Positions 51,461 to 62,339 are shown, numbered from the stretch's first letter. The stretch: 64,000 nt of DNA from Micromonospora sp. MA102 (GCF_025460765.1 NZ_JAMWEG010000008.1:186001-250000); one strand, 5' to 3'. The notes: a model not told the origin generated them from the letters alone. Made by a program: numbers and translations.

Positions 51461-51562
51461 TTCCGGCGGTGGATGTCGTCTACCCGGGCCGCATACCGTT
51501 GGACCACGGCGCCAGCCCGTGGGCCACGGTGGCCGGGCGCGCCCGAACCCTGGGAGCACGAC

Positions 51563-52380
51563 ATGACGATGGACGCGACCCGCCAGCGCTTTCTGATGTG
51601 CCGGCCGACGTACTTCGCCGTCGACTACGCGATCAACCCGTGGATGGACCCCACCGCCCCGGTCGACGCCGACCTGGCGATCCGGCAGTGGGAGCAGCTC
51701 CGCCGCACCTACCTCGACCTGGGCCACGAGGTCGAGCTGATCGATCCGGTCAGCGGCCTGCCGGACATGGTCTTCGCGGCCAACGGCGGCACGGTGATCG
51801 ACGGCAAGGCCATGGCCGTGCAGTTCCGCGACCCGCAGCGCGCCGACGAGGCGCCCGCCTACCGGGCCTGGTTCGAGGCCGCCGGCTTCGAGATGTACGA
51901 CCCGAAGCACGTCAACGAGGGTGAGGGCGACGTCCTGCTGGTCGGCGACCACCTGCTCGCCGGCACCGGGTTCCGCACCGCGCACGCCTCGCACGCGCAG
52001 CTCCAGGAGGTCTTCGGCTACCCGGTGATCACCATGCAGCTGGTGGACGCGCGCTTCTACCACCTGGACACCGCGCTCACCGTGCTCGACGAGCGGACCG
52101 TGGCGTACCTGCCGGAGGCGTTCTCCCCGGGCAGCCGCGCGGTGCTGCGCCGGCTCTTCCCCGACGCGATCCACGCCACCATGGCCGACGCCGAGGTGCT
52201 GGGGCTGAACGCGGTCAGCGACGGCCGGCACGTGGTGCTGCCGGCGCAGGCCACCGACCTGGCCGCGAAGCTGCGCGACCGGGGCTACGAGACCATCGGT
52301 ATCGACCTGTCCGAGCTGCGTAAGGCCGGCGGCGGACCGAAGTGCTGCACGTTGCGACTCCGTCAGGGAAAGGCACTCAA

Positions 52381-52384
<4 letters not shown>
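51563..52384 (+). CDS. ddaH: Dimethylarginine dimethylaminohydrolase-like protein
   Basis: A 273-aa guanidine-modifying enzyme of the pentein fold. PTYFAVDYAINPWMD, LPDMVFAANGG, the catalytic His167 in RFYHLDTAL, and the C-terminal nucleophile Cys (C261, in GGGPKCCTLRL) are in the expected order. DDAH hydrolyses N-methylated arginine to citrulline and methylamine; some homologues act on arginine or other guanidines. ATG 51563 follows GGGAG. The stop overlaps rocD by 4 bases, so arginine-derived products and ornithine appear to be handled together. Confidence 0.92.
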
Positions 52385-53598
<1,214 letters not shown>

Positions 53599-53613
53599 TC
53601 CGCGTACGCGAGA

Positions 53614-53648
53614 AAGGGCGCCGGGACCACGACGGTCCCGGCGCCCTT
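53614..53648. terminator. Bidirectional terminator between rocD and the FHA gene
   Basis: A perfect 15-bp stem (53614-53628 with 53634-53648; AAGGGCGCCGGGACC/GGTCCCGGCGCCCTT, loop ACGAC) lies midway between the convergent stops. Confidence 0.85.
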
Positions 53649-53658
53649 CCGCGTCGCG

Positions 53659-54807
53659 TCAGGGGCGCGGCAGCCGCATCGCCATGGTGGGCGCCTCGGC
53701 CATCACCGAGGTCGGGCTGAACTTCGCGTCGCTGGTCACCTCGTCGGCGCGGCCGATCTGCACGCCCGGGTAGAGCTCGACGAGGTCGCCCTCGCCGAGC
53801 ACCCGGGACTGCTGCGGGGCCAGCGCGACGCGGTCCGGCTCGGCCATCGAGCCGCCCGGCCGCACACCGGAGCCGTTGGTGCTGGTGTCGGTGACCACCA
53901 CCTCGCCCACCCGGAGTTCGAGACGGATGTGGTTGCGGCTGATCCAGCGCCGCGCCTCGTCGTTGAGCCACTGGCCGAGCACGATCCCGCCGGTGGCCTC
54001 GGGCGCCCGCCCGACCGCGACCGGCTGGTTCTCGGTGAGCGCGAACCGCTGCCGGACCAGCCCGCCGATCCGCACGGCCAGCACGGCGGTACGCGGCCGC
54101 GGCCCGGCGTCACCGAGCCGGGTGCCGTGCCGGGGGCAGGTCGGCACGCCGTTGCGCAGCGTGGGTGGCGGCTGCCCGGCCGGCGCCCGGTCCACCCGGG
54201 CCAGATCCGCGAAGGCCCCTCCGCCACCGCCGCCGCCGAACAGCGCGCAGCCCGGCTCGGGGCAGCGCCACTGGCGGGCGAGCAGCTTCGCGCCGACCGG
54301 CGAGCGGCTGCCGGTGGCCGGGGTCTGCCCGCCGCCGACGTGCGCGATGAAGACGGGGCCGCCGGCGCCCGGCACCGGGGCGAGCACCCGGCCGGCCTGG
54401 CCGAGCCACGGCCACCGGCCGCCCAGCCCGTCGAACCGGACCCGGGTGAGCACCGGCAGGCCGAGCAGGTCGGCCACCTCCAGCATCCGGTCACCGGGGT
54501 GGTCGAGCACCTCGACCAGGCCGTCGTCGGCCCACCGCCGGACGACCATCCGCTCGTTGGAGGTCAGGTCCGCGTCGGAGAGCAGGGCCCGGTGCACGAT
54601 CGCGTAGACCGGGACGCTGTCCTCCTCCATCTGCCGGGACAGCGCGTCGATCACCATGCCGAGCCGAAGCAGGCTGGCCGGCCGCCCGCCGTCCAGGTCC
54701 TGCCAGCGGATCACCTCGGCGAGGTCGACCACCGCCCGGGCCAGCGAGGGATCGGTGCAGACCCGACCCTCGATGGCGTCCAGCACCTTGCTGATCTCGA
54801 ATCTCAT
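53659..54807 (-). CDS. FHA-domain protein
   Basis: A 382-aa protein. Residues 1-160 are helical with no recognised family (MRFEISKVLDAIEGRVCTD). A Cys/His-containing middle (WRCPEPGCALFGGG and PTCPRHGTRLGD) looks like a small zinc site. The C-terminal FHA domain (about 275-365) has VAVGRAPEATGG, WISRNHIRLELRVGEV and VTDTSTNGSGV, the Arg-Ser-Asn set that binds phosphothreonine. It probably reads Ser/Thr-kinase signalling; a kinase gene is 7.5 kb away. The ATG overlaps the stop of a 31-codon ORF, suggesting coupled translation. Confidence 0.88.
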   Translation of the reverse strand: MRFEISKVLDAIEGRVCTDPSLARAVVDLAEVIRWQDLDGGRPASLLRLGMVIDALSRQMEEDSVPVYAIVHRALLSDADLTSNERMVVRRWADDGLVEVLDHPGDRMLEVADLLGLPVLTRVRFDGLGGRWPWLGQAGRVLAPVPGAGGPVFIAHVGGGQTPATGSRSPVGAKLLARQWRCPEPGCALFGGGGGGGAFADLARVDRAPAGQPPPTLRNGVPTCPRHGTRLGDAGPRPRTAVLAVRIGGLVRQRFALTENQPVAVGRAPEATGGIVLGQWLNDEARRWISRNHIRLELRVGEVVVTDTSTNGSGVRPGGSMAEPDRVALAPQQSRVLGEGDLVELYPGVQIGRADEVTSDAKFSPTSVMAEAPTMAMRLPRP

Positions 54808-54899
54808 GCCGCGCTCCGGACGGTGTCGTCGGTCCGCCGGGCCGGGGCCGGCCGCCCCGCCTCGGCTCGCACCGCCGCCGCGGTGAGCAGGTCTGCCAT
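54804..54899 (-). CDS. Small ORF (31 aa) coupled to the FHA gene
   Basis: ATG 54899 to TGA 54804, whose stop shares the sequence ATGA with the FHA start. The peptide MADLLTAAAVRAEAGRPAPA (first 20 residues) is Ala/Arg-rich without a recognisable domain; the remainder ends VRSAA. A -10 box stands 6 bases before the ATG. It may be a short leader that delivers ribosomes to the FHA gene. Confidence 0.5.
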   Translation of the reverse strand: MADLLTAAAVRAEAGRPAPARRTDDTVRSAA

Positions 54900-54905
54900 G
54901 CGACG

Positions 54906-54911
54906 ACCCTA
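54906..54911 (-). promoter_or_regulatory. -10 box of a leaderless transcript (small ORF-FHA)
   Basis: TAGGGT reads on the minus strand at 54911-54906, followed by six bases and then ATG 54899. That spacing puts the start of transcription at the start codon. No clear -35 box is visible. Confidence 0.5.
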
Positions 54912-54976
54912 CCGGCAGCCCCGACCGGCGCCCCGCGACGCACGCCGGAAATCGAGCCTTGTCGCTCACCGGCGGC

Positions 54977-56032
54977 TCAGCCCTGCCGCAGTGGCCGGCC
55001 CACCTCGTGCATGTGCGCGAGCGCCTGCCGGTACGACTCGACCAGCCCGGTCTCCGCGTACGGGATCCCCTGCTCGGCGCAGTAGGCGCGGACGATCGGC
55101 CGGGCCCGCCGCAGGTTGGCCCGGGGCATGTTCGGGAAGAGGTGGTGCTCGATCTGGTAGTTGAGCGCCCCCAGCGCCACGTCGACGAACCGCCCGCCGC
55201 GCACGTTGCGCGAGGTGAGCACCTGCTTGCGCAGGTAGTCGAGCTCGTCCTCGGCGGTGGGCATCGGCATGCCCTTGTGGTTCGGCGCGAACGCGCAGCC
55301 CATGTACAGCCCCCACAGCCCCTGGTGGACGGCCGCGAAGAGCAGTGCCTTGCCGGGCGACATCACGGCGAACAGCAGGCCGAGGTAGCCGACGGTGTGC
55401 GCGAGGAGCAGCACGCCTTCCACCGCGCGGTGGCGGACCGGGGTGCGCCACCGGCCGTCCGGCTCCCGGCCGACCAGCGCCCGCACGCTGGCCACGTGCA
55501 GCGCCAGCCCCTCCAGGAGCAGCAACGGGAAGAACAGCCACGCCTGCCGCCGGGCCATCCAGCGGCTCAGGCCGCGGGTCGCCGCCGCCTGCTCGTACGT
55601 CCAGACCAGCGCGCCCGCCCCGACGTCGGGGTCCTCGTCGGCGTGGTTCGGGTTGGCGTGGTGCCGGTTGTGCTTGTCCACCCACCAGCCGTAGCTCAGC
55701 CCGACCGCGAGGTTCCCGGTGACCAGGCCGGCGGCCTCGCTCGGCCCGCGCCGGCGGAACATCTGCCGGTGGCCGGCATCGTGCCCGAGGAACGCCACCT
55801 GGGTGGTGGCCACCGCCATGAGCGCCGCCAGCGGCACCTGCCACCAGGAGTCGCCGACCGCGACCACCACGGCCCAGCCGGCCAGGAAGGCGCCCAGGGT
55901 GAGCGCGATCCGGGCCGCGTACCGGCCGGGTCGCCGGTCGAACAGGCCGGCGGCGGCGACCCGGCGGGACAGCCGCGCGTAGTCGCTGCCCCGCCGGGTC
56001 TCCGCCGGTGCCGTCAACGTCGATGAGGTCAT
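54977..56032 (-). CDS. Membrane fatty-acid desaturase
   Basis: A 351-aa di-iron desaturase. The three His boxes are intact: FLGHDAGHRQMF, VDKHNRHHANPNH and NYQIEHHLFPNM. Several hydrophobic segments lie between them. The QIEHH third box with Gln at the first position is typical of front-end/linoleoyl-CoA (delta-6-like) and actinobacterial DesA3-like acyl-lipid desaturases; cytochrome b5 is not fused. It inserts a double bond into acyl chains using O2. ATG 56032 follows GGGAG. Confidence 0.93.
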   Translation of the reverse strand: MTSSTLTAPAETRRGSDYARLSRRVAAAGLFDRRPGRYAARIALTLGAFLAGWAVVVAVGDSWWQVPLAALMAVATTQVAFLGHDAGHRQMFRRRGPSEAAGLVTGNLAVGLSYGWWVDKHNRHHANPNHADEDPDVGAGALVWTYEQAAATRGLSRWMARRQAWLFFPLLLLEGLALHVASVRALVGREPDGRWRTPVRHRAVEGVLLLAHTVGYLGLLFAVMSPGKALLFAAVHQGLWGLYMGCAFAPNHKGMPMPTAEDELDYLRKQVLTSRNVRGGRFVDVALGALNYQIEHHLFPNMPRANLRRARPIVRAYCAEQGIPYAETGLVESYRQALAHMHEVGRPLRQG

Positions 56033-56153
56033 CCGCTCCCCCGCTCCTCGGTTCGCGCGCCACGCCGGCGCCACGACTCTGCGTAATCGATTCTGCGGGA
56101 ATTGACTGCGGTGGGTAATCCTGGCAACCCCCCAGCCCGGGGTGGTGCTAGCC

Positions 56154-59100
56154 CTACCTCATGCCGCCGACCGCGGCCCGGAGCCGGGCCAGGTCCCGCC
56201 GGCGCCGCTCGTAGGTCGCGGCGAGCGCGATCAGCGCCAGGCCACCCAGGCCGAGGAAGATCCAGCGGGGCAGCAGGTCCCAGCCGCGGGCCAGCTCGTG
56301 CAGGGCCAGCGGGACCAGGGTCGCCGTGCCGAGGAGGACCGGCGCCTGCCAGCGCCGGACCGCCCCGCCGAGCACCGCGCCCAGCGCCACCAGGCCGAGG
56401 GCCAGCCGGCGGGCCGGCTGCGGATCCGGCGCGGCCAGCACCGACACCAGGCTGGGCAGCAGCGCCGCGCCGAGACCCGGGCCGAGCGCCAGCCAGCTGT
56501 TCAGCCCCGGCCGGGTCCGCAGTGCCAGCAGACCCGCGCCGAGGGCGAGCGCCGCCGCCGGCAGGGTGTACGCCTCCCGCACCGCCACCCCGCCGGCGGC
56601 CAGCAGCAGCCAGCCGCCGAGCAGTTCGCTGCCCCCGGCGACCGCCGCGAGGCTCCACCGCCGGGCCGGCGTCTCGCCCTGGCGCAGCACCCGGACGGCC
56701 ACCACCACGCCCCACAGCACGCAGACGGCCGCCGCGTGCCGCAGCGCGCCGCCGGTGAGCAGCAGCGCCAGCAGCGCCACCGCCTGCGCCGCCGCCTCCA
56801 GCGCCACGGCACCGACCGCCACGCCCGCGCGGGCCGGAGCGGCCGCCCGCGCCGCCTCCGCCGGCCCGGACGCCGTCGCCCCACCCGCCGGCTCTGCCGG
56901 TCCGGGCGAGCCGGCGATCCGGGCGCGCAACGCCGGCGCCGCGTGCAGGGTCACCGCCGCGACGGCCAGCACCGCGAACCCGGCGGTACGCAGCGGCAGC
57001 CCGCCGGCCAGCGCCGCGGTGACCGCGAAGCCGGTGGCCGTGGCCACGGCGCTCAGCCAGCCGGCGAGCCGTGCCTCGGCCGGCCGCCCGGCCGCACCCA
57101 CCACGGCCGCCGCGACGACCAGCACCCCCAGCCCGGCGAGCGTCCCCGCCCGGGTGGCGACGAGCCCATCCAGCCCGGGAGCGGTGAGGGCGAACCCCAG
57201 CGGGAGCAGGACCAGCGGCGCGGCCGGGCGCGGGCCGGCGAGCGCGGCCAGCAGCAACGCGGCCACCCCGGTCCCGAACACCAGCGCGGGCACCACGGGC
57301 CAGGGCGCGCCGGCCGCCGCCAGCAGCACCGGCAGCGCCACCGCGCCGAACGGCAGGCCGGCCAGCGCCGGCAGCCACCGGCCGCCGCTCCCGCGAATCC
57401 AGGCCGGCGCGTCCGGCGAGACGCGGTCACCCGGCGCGGGCGCCATCCGGGCGTACGCCGCCGCGGCGGCACCGAGCAGCAGCAGAACCAGCCCGGCGCG
57501 CCCCGCACCCGGCGCCGGCTCGACGGCGGGCACCCCGGACCAGGGCCGGACCGGCAGGTCCAGCAGCACCGCCAGGGCGGTCGGGGCGGCGGCGAGCAGC
57601 GCCAGGCCGGCCAGCACGGCGCCGACCGCGCGCGGGGCGGGACCGGGCCGGACGCCGCCCCCGGAGGCCAGCGCCAGCAGCGCACCGGCGGTCGCGTAGA
57701 GCGCCACGGGCTCCCCCGCCACCACGGCCAGCGGCCCGAGGCCGACCGCCGCGAGCGCCACGGCGAGGCCGGCCGAGGCGTACCCGTGCAGGTCGGGCCA
57801 GTGGCGACGGACGGCGAGGACGGCGACCACCGGCACCGCGACGGCGGCGGTCGCGCCCCGGAGCTGCCACCAGGGCGGCGCGCCGAGGCCGAAGAGCGCG
57901 ACGGCCACCCCGGCCGGTACGGCGAGCAGCGCCACGGCCAGCGCCACCCCGGCGACGACCGGCTGCGCGCCCCGGCCCCGGCGGCGCCGCGCCGCCACGA
58001 CCGGGCCGAGCACCGCCAGGACGGCGAGCACGGCGGCCGCGCCGCCCGGCGCCGCGCACCCGACCAGCAGGGCGTGCCCGAGCAGGACGGCCGCGGTGAA
58101 CGCGGTGACCACCACGGCGGGGTACCGGCGGCGCGGCCGGGCCACGACCGCCAGCAGCAGCGCGGTGGCCGCCGCCAGGTCCGCGACCAGCACCAGCGGC
58201 CACGGGGTGGCCGCCACGGCCGGCGCGGCCAGCACGGCCAGCGCGCCACCGACCACCCCGACCAGCGGCCGGGCCGCCCGGGGTGTCAGCAGGGCGACCG
58301 CGCCGGCCGTGCAGAGCACGGCGACCGGGAGCTGCCACCCCCAGGACGGGACCGCGGCGGCCCGCCCACCCTGCCAGGCGGGGAAGGAGGCGGCCGCGGT
58401 GGCCGTGGCGAACAGTCCGGTGAGGACGGTGGCGACCTGGCCGAGACCGGCGGCCACCAGGAGGGCGCCCAGTCGCGGGCCGGTCCGCGGCCCGGCCGGC
58501 AGGGCCCGGACCGCGCCGGCCAGCGCGACCACCACCAGACCCGCCGCCAGCAGCAGCAACCCGGGCCGCAGCGCGGCGACCGGCCGGATCAGCGCGGCGG
58601 CCAGCACGGGCACCAGCAGCCCGGCGGTGACCAACCGGTAGGTCCGGCCACCCGCCGTCCGGGCTCCGGCGGCCAGGGCGAGCGCCACCACCAGCAGCGG
58701 ACCGCCGGCCAGCAGCGGCGTCCCGGCCGCCCGCCCGAGGGCCAGCGGCACCAGCGCGCAGCCCGCCGCCACGGCCAGCGCGACGCCGTGCCCGGCCCAC
58801 GCGAGCACCCACCCGGCCAGCAGCGCGGACGGCACACCGGACCGGTCCGGCAGGGGCGGCGGCGCGGCGGCCGGCCCCCCGCCGGCCGCCGCTCCCCCGG
58901 TCCCCGCCCCCGGCTCGGGCTGGGCCGGCCCCCCGCCGGCCAACCCGACCCCGCCCACCAGACCGGCACCGGGACCCGACGGGCCGGCCAACCCGACCCC
59001 GACCACCGGACCGGCCACCGGACCGGCACCGGGACCCGACGGGCCGGCCAACCCGACCCGGCCGCGCAGGGCGACCACCACCACGAGGTCGCCCAGCGCC

Positions 59101-59879
59101 AGCGCGGTCAGGACCAGTGCCCAGCCGGCGGCGGACGGTTCGGCGGCCGCCGCAGCCAGGGGCAGCACCGGCTGGGCGGTCAGCAGCGCCGCGAACCAGG
59201 GCACGGTCAACCGGCTCAGGCGCGCGTACCCGGCCGCCACCGCCGCGCCGATCCCCCCGACCAGCGCGGCGTACCGGCTCCCCGGCCAGCCGGCCACTCC
59301 GAGCAGGTCCACCGACCAGGCGGCGTACCCGTCGAGGAGCACCAGGAGCAGGCCCACCGCCGCGAAGGTCTCGGCGGTGCCGCGCAGCCCGCGCGCCCGG
59401 GCCACCAGCGGCGCGGCGAGGGCCAGGGCGGTGAAGGCGAGCAGGATCAGCGCTCGACCGGCCACCCCGAACGCGGCCCAGGCGACCGCGGTGAAGACCA
59501 CTGCCGCGGTGCCGAGCAGCAGTCCACCGAGGACGAAGAGCAGGCTCTGCACGGCCCGGGTGGAGGTCTCCGCCCCGCCGGGGCGGGCCGGGACGGCGGC
59601 CGGCTGCGGGCGCACCGGGACCGGGCGCGGCGCCGGGATCTCCAGGCGGATCCGGGCGGCCAGGTCGGCACGCCGCTGCCGGGCCGTGGACAGCCGGCCG
59701 GACAGCTCCTGGTACGCGACCCGGGCCGCCTCGACGCGCGGCGCCAGCTCGGCGATCTCGTGGTCCAGCCGGACCACCTCGGCGGCGGGCGCGTACGGCG
59801 GACGGCCGCAACCGGGACAGCCGGAGGCGAGGTCGGCGGGGGTGCCGCAGCCGGGGCAGGGGTAGCCGGTGTTCTCCAC
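56154..59879 (-). CDS. Large multi-spanning membrane protein (SCO7613-like)
   Basis: A 1241-aa protein. The start at GTG 59879 opens with a zinc ribbon (CPGCG ... GCPGCGRPP), then a helical, coiled-coil-like stretch (residues about 30-75, EIAELAPRVEAARVAYQELS), and from about residue 105 more than thirty hydrophobic segments of Ala/Leu/Val/Gly. It matches the SCO7613 C-terminal-domain membrane proteins of actinobacteria, a family of unknown function. Loops contain Pro/Gly-rich repeats (see 58935-59058). Low sequence complexity makes frames on the other strand open, but this strand has consistent domain structure. Confidence 0.85.
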   Translation of the reverse strand: MENTGYPCPGCGTPADLASGCPGCGRPPYAPAAEVVRLDHEIAELAPRVEAARVAYQELSGRLSTARQRRADLAARIRLEIPAPRPVPVRPQPAAVPARPGGAETSTRAVQSLLFVLGGLLLGTAAVVFTAVAWAAFGVAGRALILLAFTALALAAPLVARARGLRGTAETFAAVGLLLVLLDGYAAWSVDLLGVAGWPGSRYAALVGGIGAAVAAGYARLSRLTVPWFAALLTAQPVLPLAAAAAEPSAAGWALVLTALALGDLVVVVALRGRVGLAGPSGPGAGPVAGPVVGVGLAGPSGPGAGLVGGVGLAGGGPAQPEPGAGTGGAAAGGGPAAAPPPLPDRSGVPSALLAGWVLAWAGHGVALAVAAGCALVPLALGRAAGTPLLAGGPLLVVALALAAGARTAGGRTYRLVTAGLLVPVLAAALIRPVAALRPGLLLLAAGLVVVALAGAVRALPAGPRTGPRLGALLVAAGLGQVATVLTGLFATATAAASFPAWQGGRAAAVPSWGWQLPVAVLCTAGAVALLTPRAARPLVGVVGGALAVLAAPAVAATPWPLVLVADLAAATALLLAVVARPRRRYPAVVVTAFTAAVLLGHALLVGCAAPGGAAAVLAVLAVLGPVVAARRRRGRGAQPVVAGVALAVALLAVPAGVAVALFGLGAPPWWQLRGATAAVAVPVVAVLAVRRHWPDLHGYASAGLAVALAAVGLGPLAVVAGEPVALYATAGALLALASGGGVRPGPAPRAVGAVLAGLALLAAAPTALAVLLDLPVRPWSGVPAVEPAPGAGRAGLVLLLLGAAAAAYARMAPAPGDRVSPDAPAWIRGSGGRWLPALAGLPFGAVALPVLLAAAGAPWPVVPALVFGTGVAALLLAALAGPRPAAPLVLLPLGFALTAPGLDGLVATRAGTLAGLGVLVVAAAVVGAAGRPAEARLAGWLSAVATATGFAVTAALAGGLPLRTAGFAVLAVAAVTLHAAPALRARIAGSPGPAEPAGGATASGPAEAARAAAPARAGVAVGAVALEAAAQAVALLALLLTGGALRHAAAVCVLWGVVVAVRVLRQGETPARRWSLAAVAGGSELLGGWLLLAAGGVAVREAYTLPAAALALGAGLLALRTRPGLNSWLALGPGLGAALLPSLVSVLAAPDPQPARRLALGLVALGAVLGGAVRRWQAPVLLGTATLVPLALHELARGWDLLPRWIFLGLGGLALIALAATYERRRRDLARLRAAVGGMR
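58935..59058 (-). repeat. 60-bp tandem repeats inside the SCO7613-like gene
   Basis: A 38-base segment is exactly repeated at 58961-58998 and 59021-59058 (period 60), with a partial copy before. In protein it gives VGLAGPSGPGAG units in a loop, a multiple of three bases, so length can change without a frameshift. Confidence 0.85.
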
Positions 59880-59926
59880 CCCGCCAGCATCCTGAGCGGC
59901 GGGGCGGGGAGACAGAGTAGGCGTAC

Positions 59927-60247
59927 CTAGGGACGGGTGTGGTCGTGCACCCAGGCCGTGTAGTCGGGGTTGCCGCTCTCCACCCGGGTGACCAGGATCT
60001 CCGGCACCTCGTACGGGTGGTTGGCGCGGAGCTGGTCGACAAGCGCGTCCACCCGGTCCGGCGCGGTCTTGAACTGGATCGACCACTCGGCGGTGGTCTG
60101 GATCGCCGACTGCCACCAGTAGGTGCTGTCCACCTGCCCGCCGACCTGGGCGCACGCCGCCAGCCGGCCGGCGACGGCCGCGGCCGCCAGCACGTCCGCG
60201 ACGGAGCGGGCGTCCACCACCGTCGTCACCACGCAGATCTGCTCCAC
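59927..60247 (-). CDS. cutA: CutA1 divalent-cation tolerance protein
   Basis: A 106-aa trimeric ferredoxin-like protein. CVVTTVVDARSVADVLAAAA, GRLAACAQVGGQVDSTYWW, EWSIQFKTAPDRVDALVDQL and HPYEVPEILV cover the CutA1 fold end to end. It was named from copper tolerance in E. coli; the real function is uncertain. The start is GTG 60247. Confidence 0.95.
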   Translation of the reverse strand: MEQICVVTTVVDARSVADVLAAAAVAGRLAACAQVGGQVDSTYWWQSAIQTTAEWSIQFKTAPDRVDALVDQLRANHPYEVPEILVTRVESGNPDYTAWVHDHTRP

Positions 60248-60301
60248 CAGCGCACCCTACGTGGCGTCCCGGGCGGTCCGCTGCACGCGCACCGAACCGG
60301 G

Positions 60302-61330
60302 TCAGTCGGCGGCCGCGGCCGCCCCGTTGCGGTTGGCGGCGATCCACCTGTCGATCCGGGCCCACCAGTCGAACAACCAGTCGATGCGCTCCTGCTTGCC
60401 GACCGGCACCTCCTCGGGCGGCACCGACCAGAACCGCATCACGATCCGCTTGTCCATCGGCAGCTCGCGCCACACGTCGGCGACGGTGACCATCTGGTCC
60501 AGCCCGGTGTGCGCCACGAAGATCACCCCGGCGTCCGGGGCGGCGTCGAGGGCGGCGAGCAACCCGCCCGGCTGCGGGGCGAGCACGTGCCGCATCCGTT
60601 CGGCGCGCCGCGCCATCCGCTCCAGGCCGAGGGTGCGCAGCCGGGCGATGGCCCGGAGCCGGCGCTTCGGGGTGAAGTTGCCGCCCTCCGGGAAGATCAC
60701 GAACGCGTCGTCGTCGTCCAGGCCGGTGGCGAGGTGGCCGATCTGCCGGATCGCGGACTCCCGCCCGTCGGGCCCCGGCGCGATGAACCGGTTGGGCAGC
60801 CGGTTCAGCAGGACGTCGATCGCCGGGTCCCACTGGAGGGTTTCCTTGAGCACGATCCGGGGCTCCCGGTGGAACCAGTTGACCAGCGCGTGGATCAGGA
60901 TGAACGAGTCGCCCGGCCCGGCGTGCCGGCAGAGCACCAGCTCGGGCCGGCCGGGCAGGGCGGTGTCCGGGTCGGTGCCGACCACGTCGATGCGCAGCCG
61001 CAGGGTCCAGCGGGCCTGCCAGAACAGCACCCGCAGGAAGTAACCGGCGAGCACGTAGTGGGCCCGCTGGAAGGCCGGCGACCGCTTGCGCGCGCCGAAG
61101 CCCGAGGCCAGCCAGAGCACGAAGAGGGCGAGCAGCGCGGTCGCGTCCCAGACCAGGTAGACGGTGCCGATCCAGAGCAGCCGCAGCGGGCGCAGGTGCC
61201 CCGGCACCAGCGGCGACGCGGCCAGAGCCAGCAGCGCCCAGGCCGGCAGGGTGGTCACCACGGCGACGGCGAGCAGCACCACGCCGGGCGCGAGCAGCAT
61301 CCGGCGTACCCACCGCGGCGGCAGCGGCAT
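60302..61330 (-). CDS. 1-acylglycerol-3-phosphate acyltransferase-like (PlsC family)
   Basis: A 342-aa membrane-bound acyltransferase. Hydrophobic segments occupy about residues 10-80. The HX4D catalytic motif appears as CRHAGPGDS (His and Asp four apart), and FPEGGNFTPKRRL is the acceptor motif III. It probably acylates lysophospholipids or a related lipid. It is coupled to a patatin-like lipase gene by a TGATG overlap, suggesting paired deacylation and reacylation of lipids. Confidence 0.88.
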   Translation of the reverse strand: MPLPPRWVRRMLLAPGVVLLAVAVVTTLPAWALLALAASPLVPGHLRPLRLLWIGTVYLVWDATALLALFVLWLASGFGARKRSPAFQRAHYVLAGYFLRVLFWQARWTLRLRIDVVGTDPDTALPGRPELVLCRHAGPGDSFILIHALVNWFHREPRIVLKETLQWDPAIDVLLNRLPNRFIAPGPDGRESAIRQIGHLATGLDDDDAFVIFPEGGNFTPKRRLRAIARLRTLGLERMARRAERMRHVLAPQPGGLLAALDAAPDAGVIFVAHTGLDQMVTVADVWRELPMDKRIVMRFWSVPPEEVPVGKQERIDWLFDWWARIDRWIAANRNGAAAAAD

Positions 61331-62172
61331 CAGCGTTCCAGAGCGGTGTCCAGGTAGCGGCGGGAGGCCGTGTACGCCCGGCTGATCCGCCGCCCCACCG
61401 CCGCGATGTCCCGGTACGCCCAGGGGCTGTCGTCGCGCGGCTCCAGCCCGCCGGTCGGCAGCACGTGCACCTCCACCCCCTCCGGCAGCGCCGCCATCTC
61501 CCGGGCGAACCGGTGCCGGCGGGCGATCTCGAAGGCCACCTGGGCGATCTCCCAGGGCCGACGCGGCGGGCTCAGCTCGCGCTCGATCCGGCCCACCTGC
61601 AGCACGAAGATCTGGGTCGCGCCGGCCGCGACGGCCTCGCCGACCGGGATGGAGTTGACCACCCCGCCGTCGATGTAGTGCTGGCCGTCGATCTGGGTCG
61701 GCGGCAGCAGCCCGGGCACCGAGGCGGAGGCGAGCACGGCCGGCACCACCGGTCCGCTGTGGAACCAGTGCTCGGCGGCGCGCTCGATGTTCGCGGCGCA
61801 GCAGCGGAACGGCACCTTCAGGTCGGCGAAGGTGGTCTCCTCGCCCAGTTCGCTCTCCAGCAGCCGGCGCAACGGCCGGGGCGAGTGCAGGTGGGTACGC
61901 GCGGCGAAGCGCCGCAGTTGCCGGGCGACCGAGTCGCCGTACACCTCGCTCGCCTCGGGCGAGGCCCAGAGCCGGACCAGCCGGTCGGTGACCGCCTCGG
62001 TGGGGTCGGCGGCGACCAGGGCGCCGTTGACCGCGCCGATCGAGGTGCCGAGCACCATGTCGGGCCGGACCCGGGCCCGGAACAGCGCCCGGAGCATGCC
62101 CACCTCGACGGCGCCGAGCACTCCCCCGCCGCCGAGCACGAACGCCACCGGACCGCCTGCCATGCCGTTCAT
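61330..62172 (-). CDS. Patatin-like phospholipase
   Basis: A 280-aa cytoplasmic or peripheral lipase. The oxyanion motif GGGGVLGAVEVG, the nucleophile in GTSIG and the catalytic Asp in YIDGGVVNSI form the patatin Ser-Asp dyad. ATG 62172 is used; ATG 62163 with AGGA eight bases before it is equally good. Bacterial patatins act on phospholipids or neutral lipids. It is divergent from a Ser/Thr kinase gene. Confidence 0.92.
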   Translation of the reverse strand: MNGMAGGPVAFVLGGGGVLGAVEVGMLRALFRARVRPDMVLGTSIGAVNGALVAADPTEAVTDRLVRLWASPEASEVYGDSVARQLRRFAARTHLHSPRPLRRLLESELGEETTFADLKVPFRCCAANIERAAEHWFHSGPVVPAVLASASVPGLLPPTQIDGQHYIDGGVVNSIPVGEAVAAGATQIFVLQVGRIERELSPPRRPWEIAQVAFEIARRHRFAREMAALPEGVEVHVLPTGGLEPRDDSPWAYRDIAAVGRRISRAYTASRRYLDTALER

Positions 62173-62339
62173 CCTGGCACGCCCCGCACAGTCCGCTCCG
62201 TCGAGCCGGTCGGGGCCGGTCGCCCCGTCACCCCGCGCGACCGGCGCGGCGCGGGACGCGACCGGAGAACGGACACCCGTTGACAGGCCGGACACATTCC
62301 CGCAACCTGATAGCGCTCCCAAGCCCAGGCAGGTGCGAT

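Noticed and set aside
56142..59930. A 1262-codon plus-strand frame rich in Arg, Gln, Gly and Pro
   Set aside because: It is the complement of the SCO7613-like membrane gene, and its composition is that of an antisense shadow.
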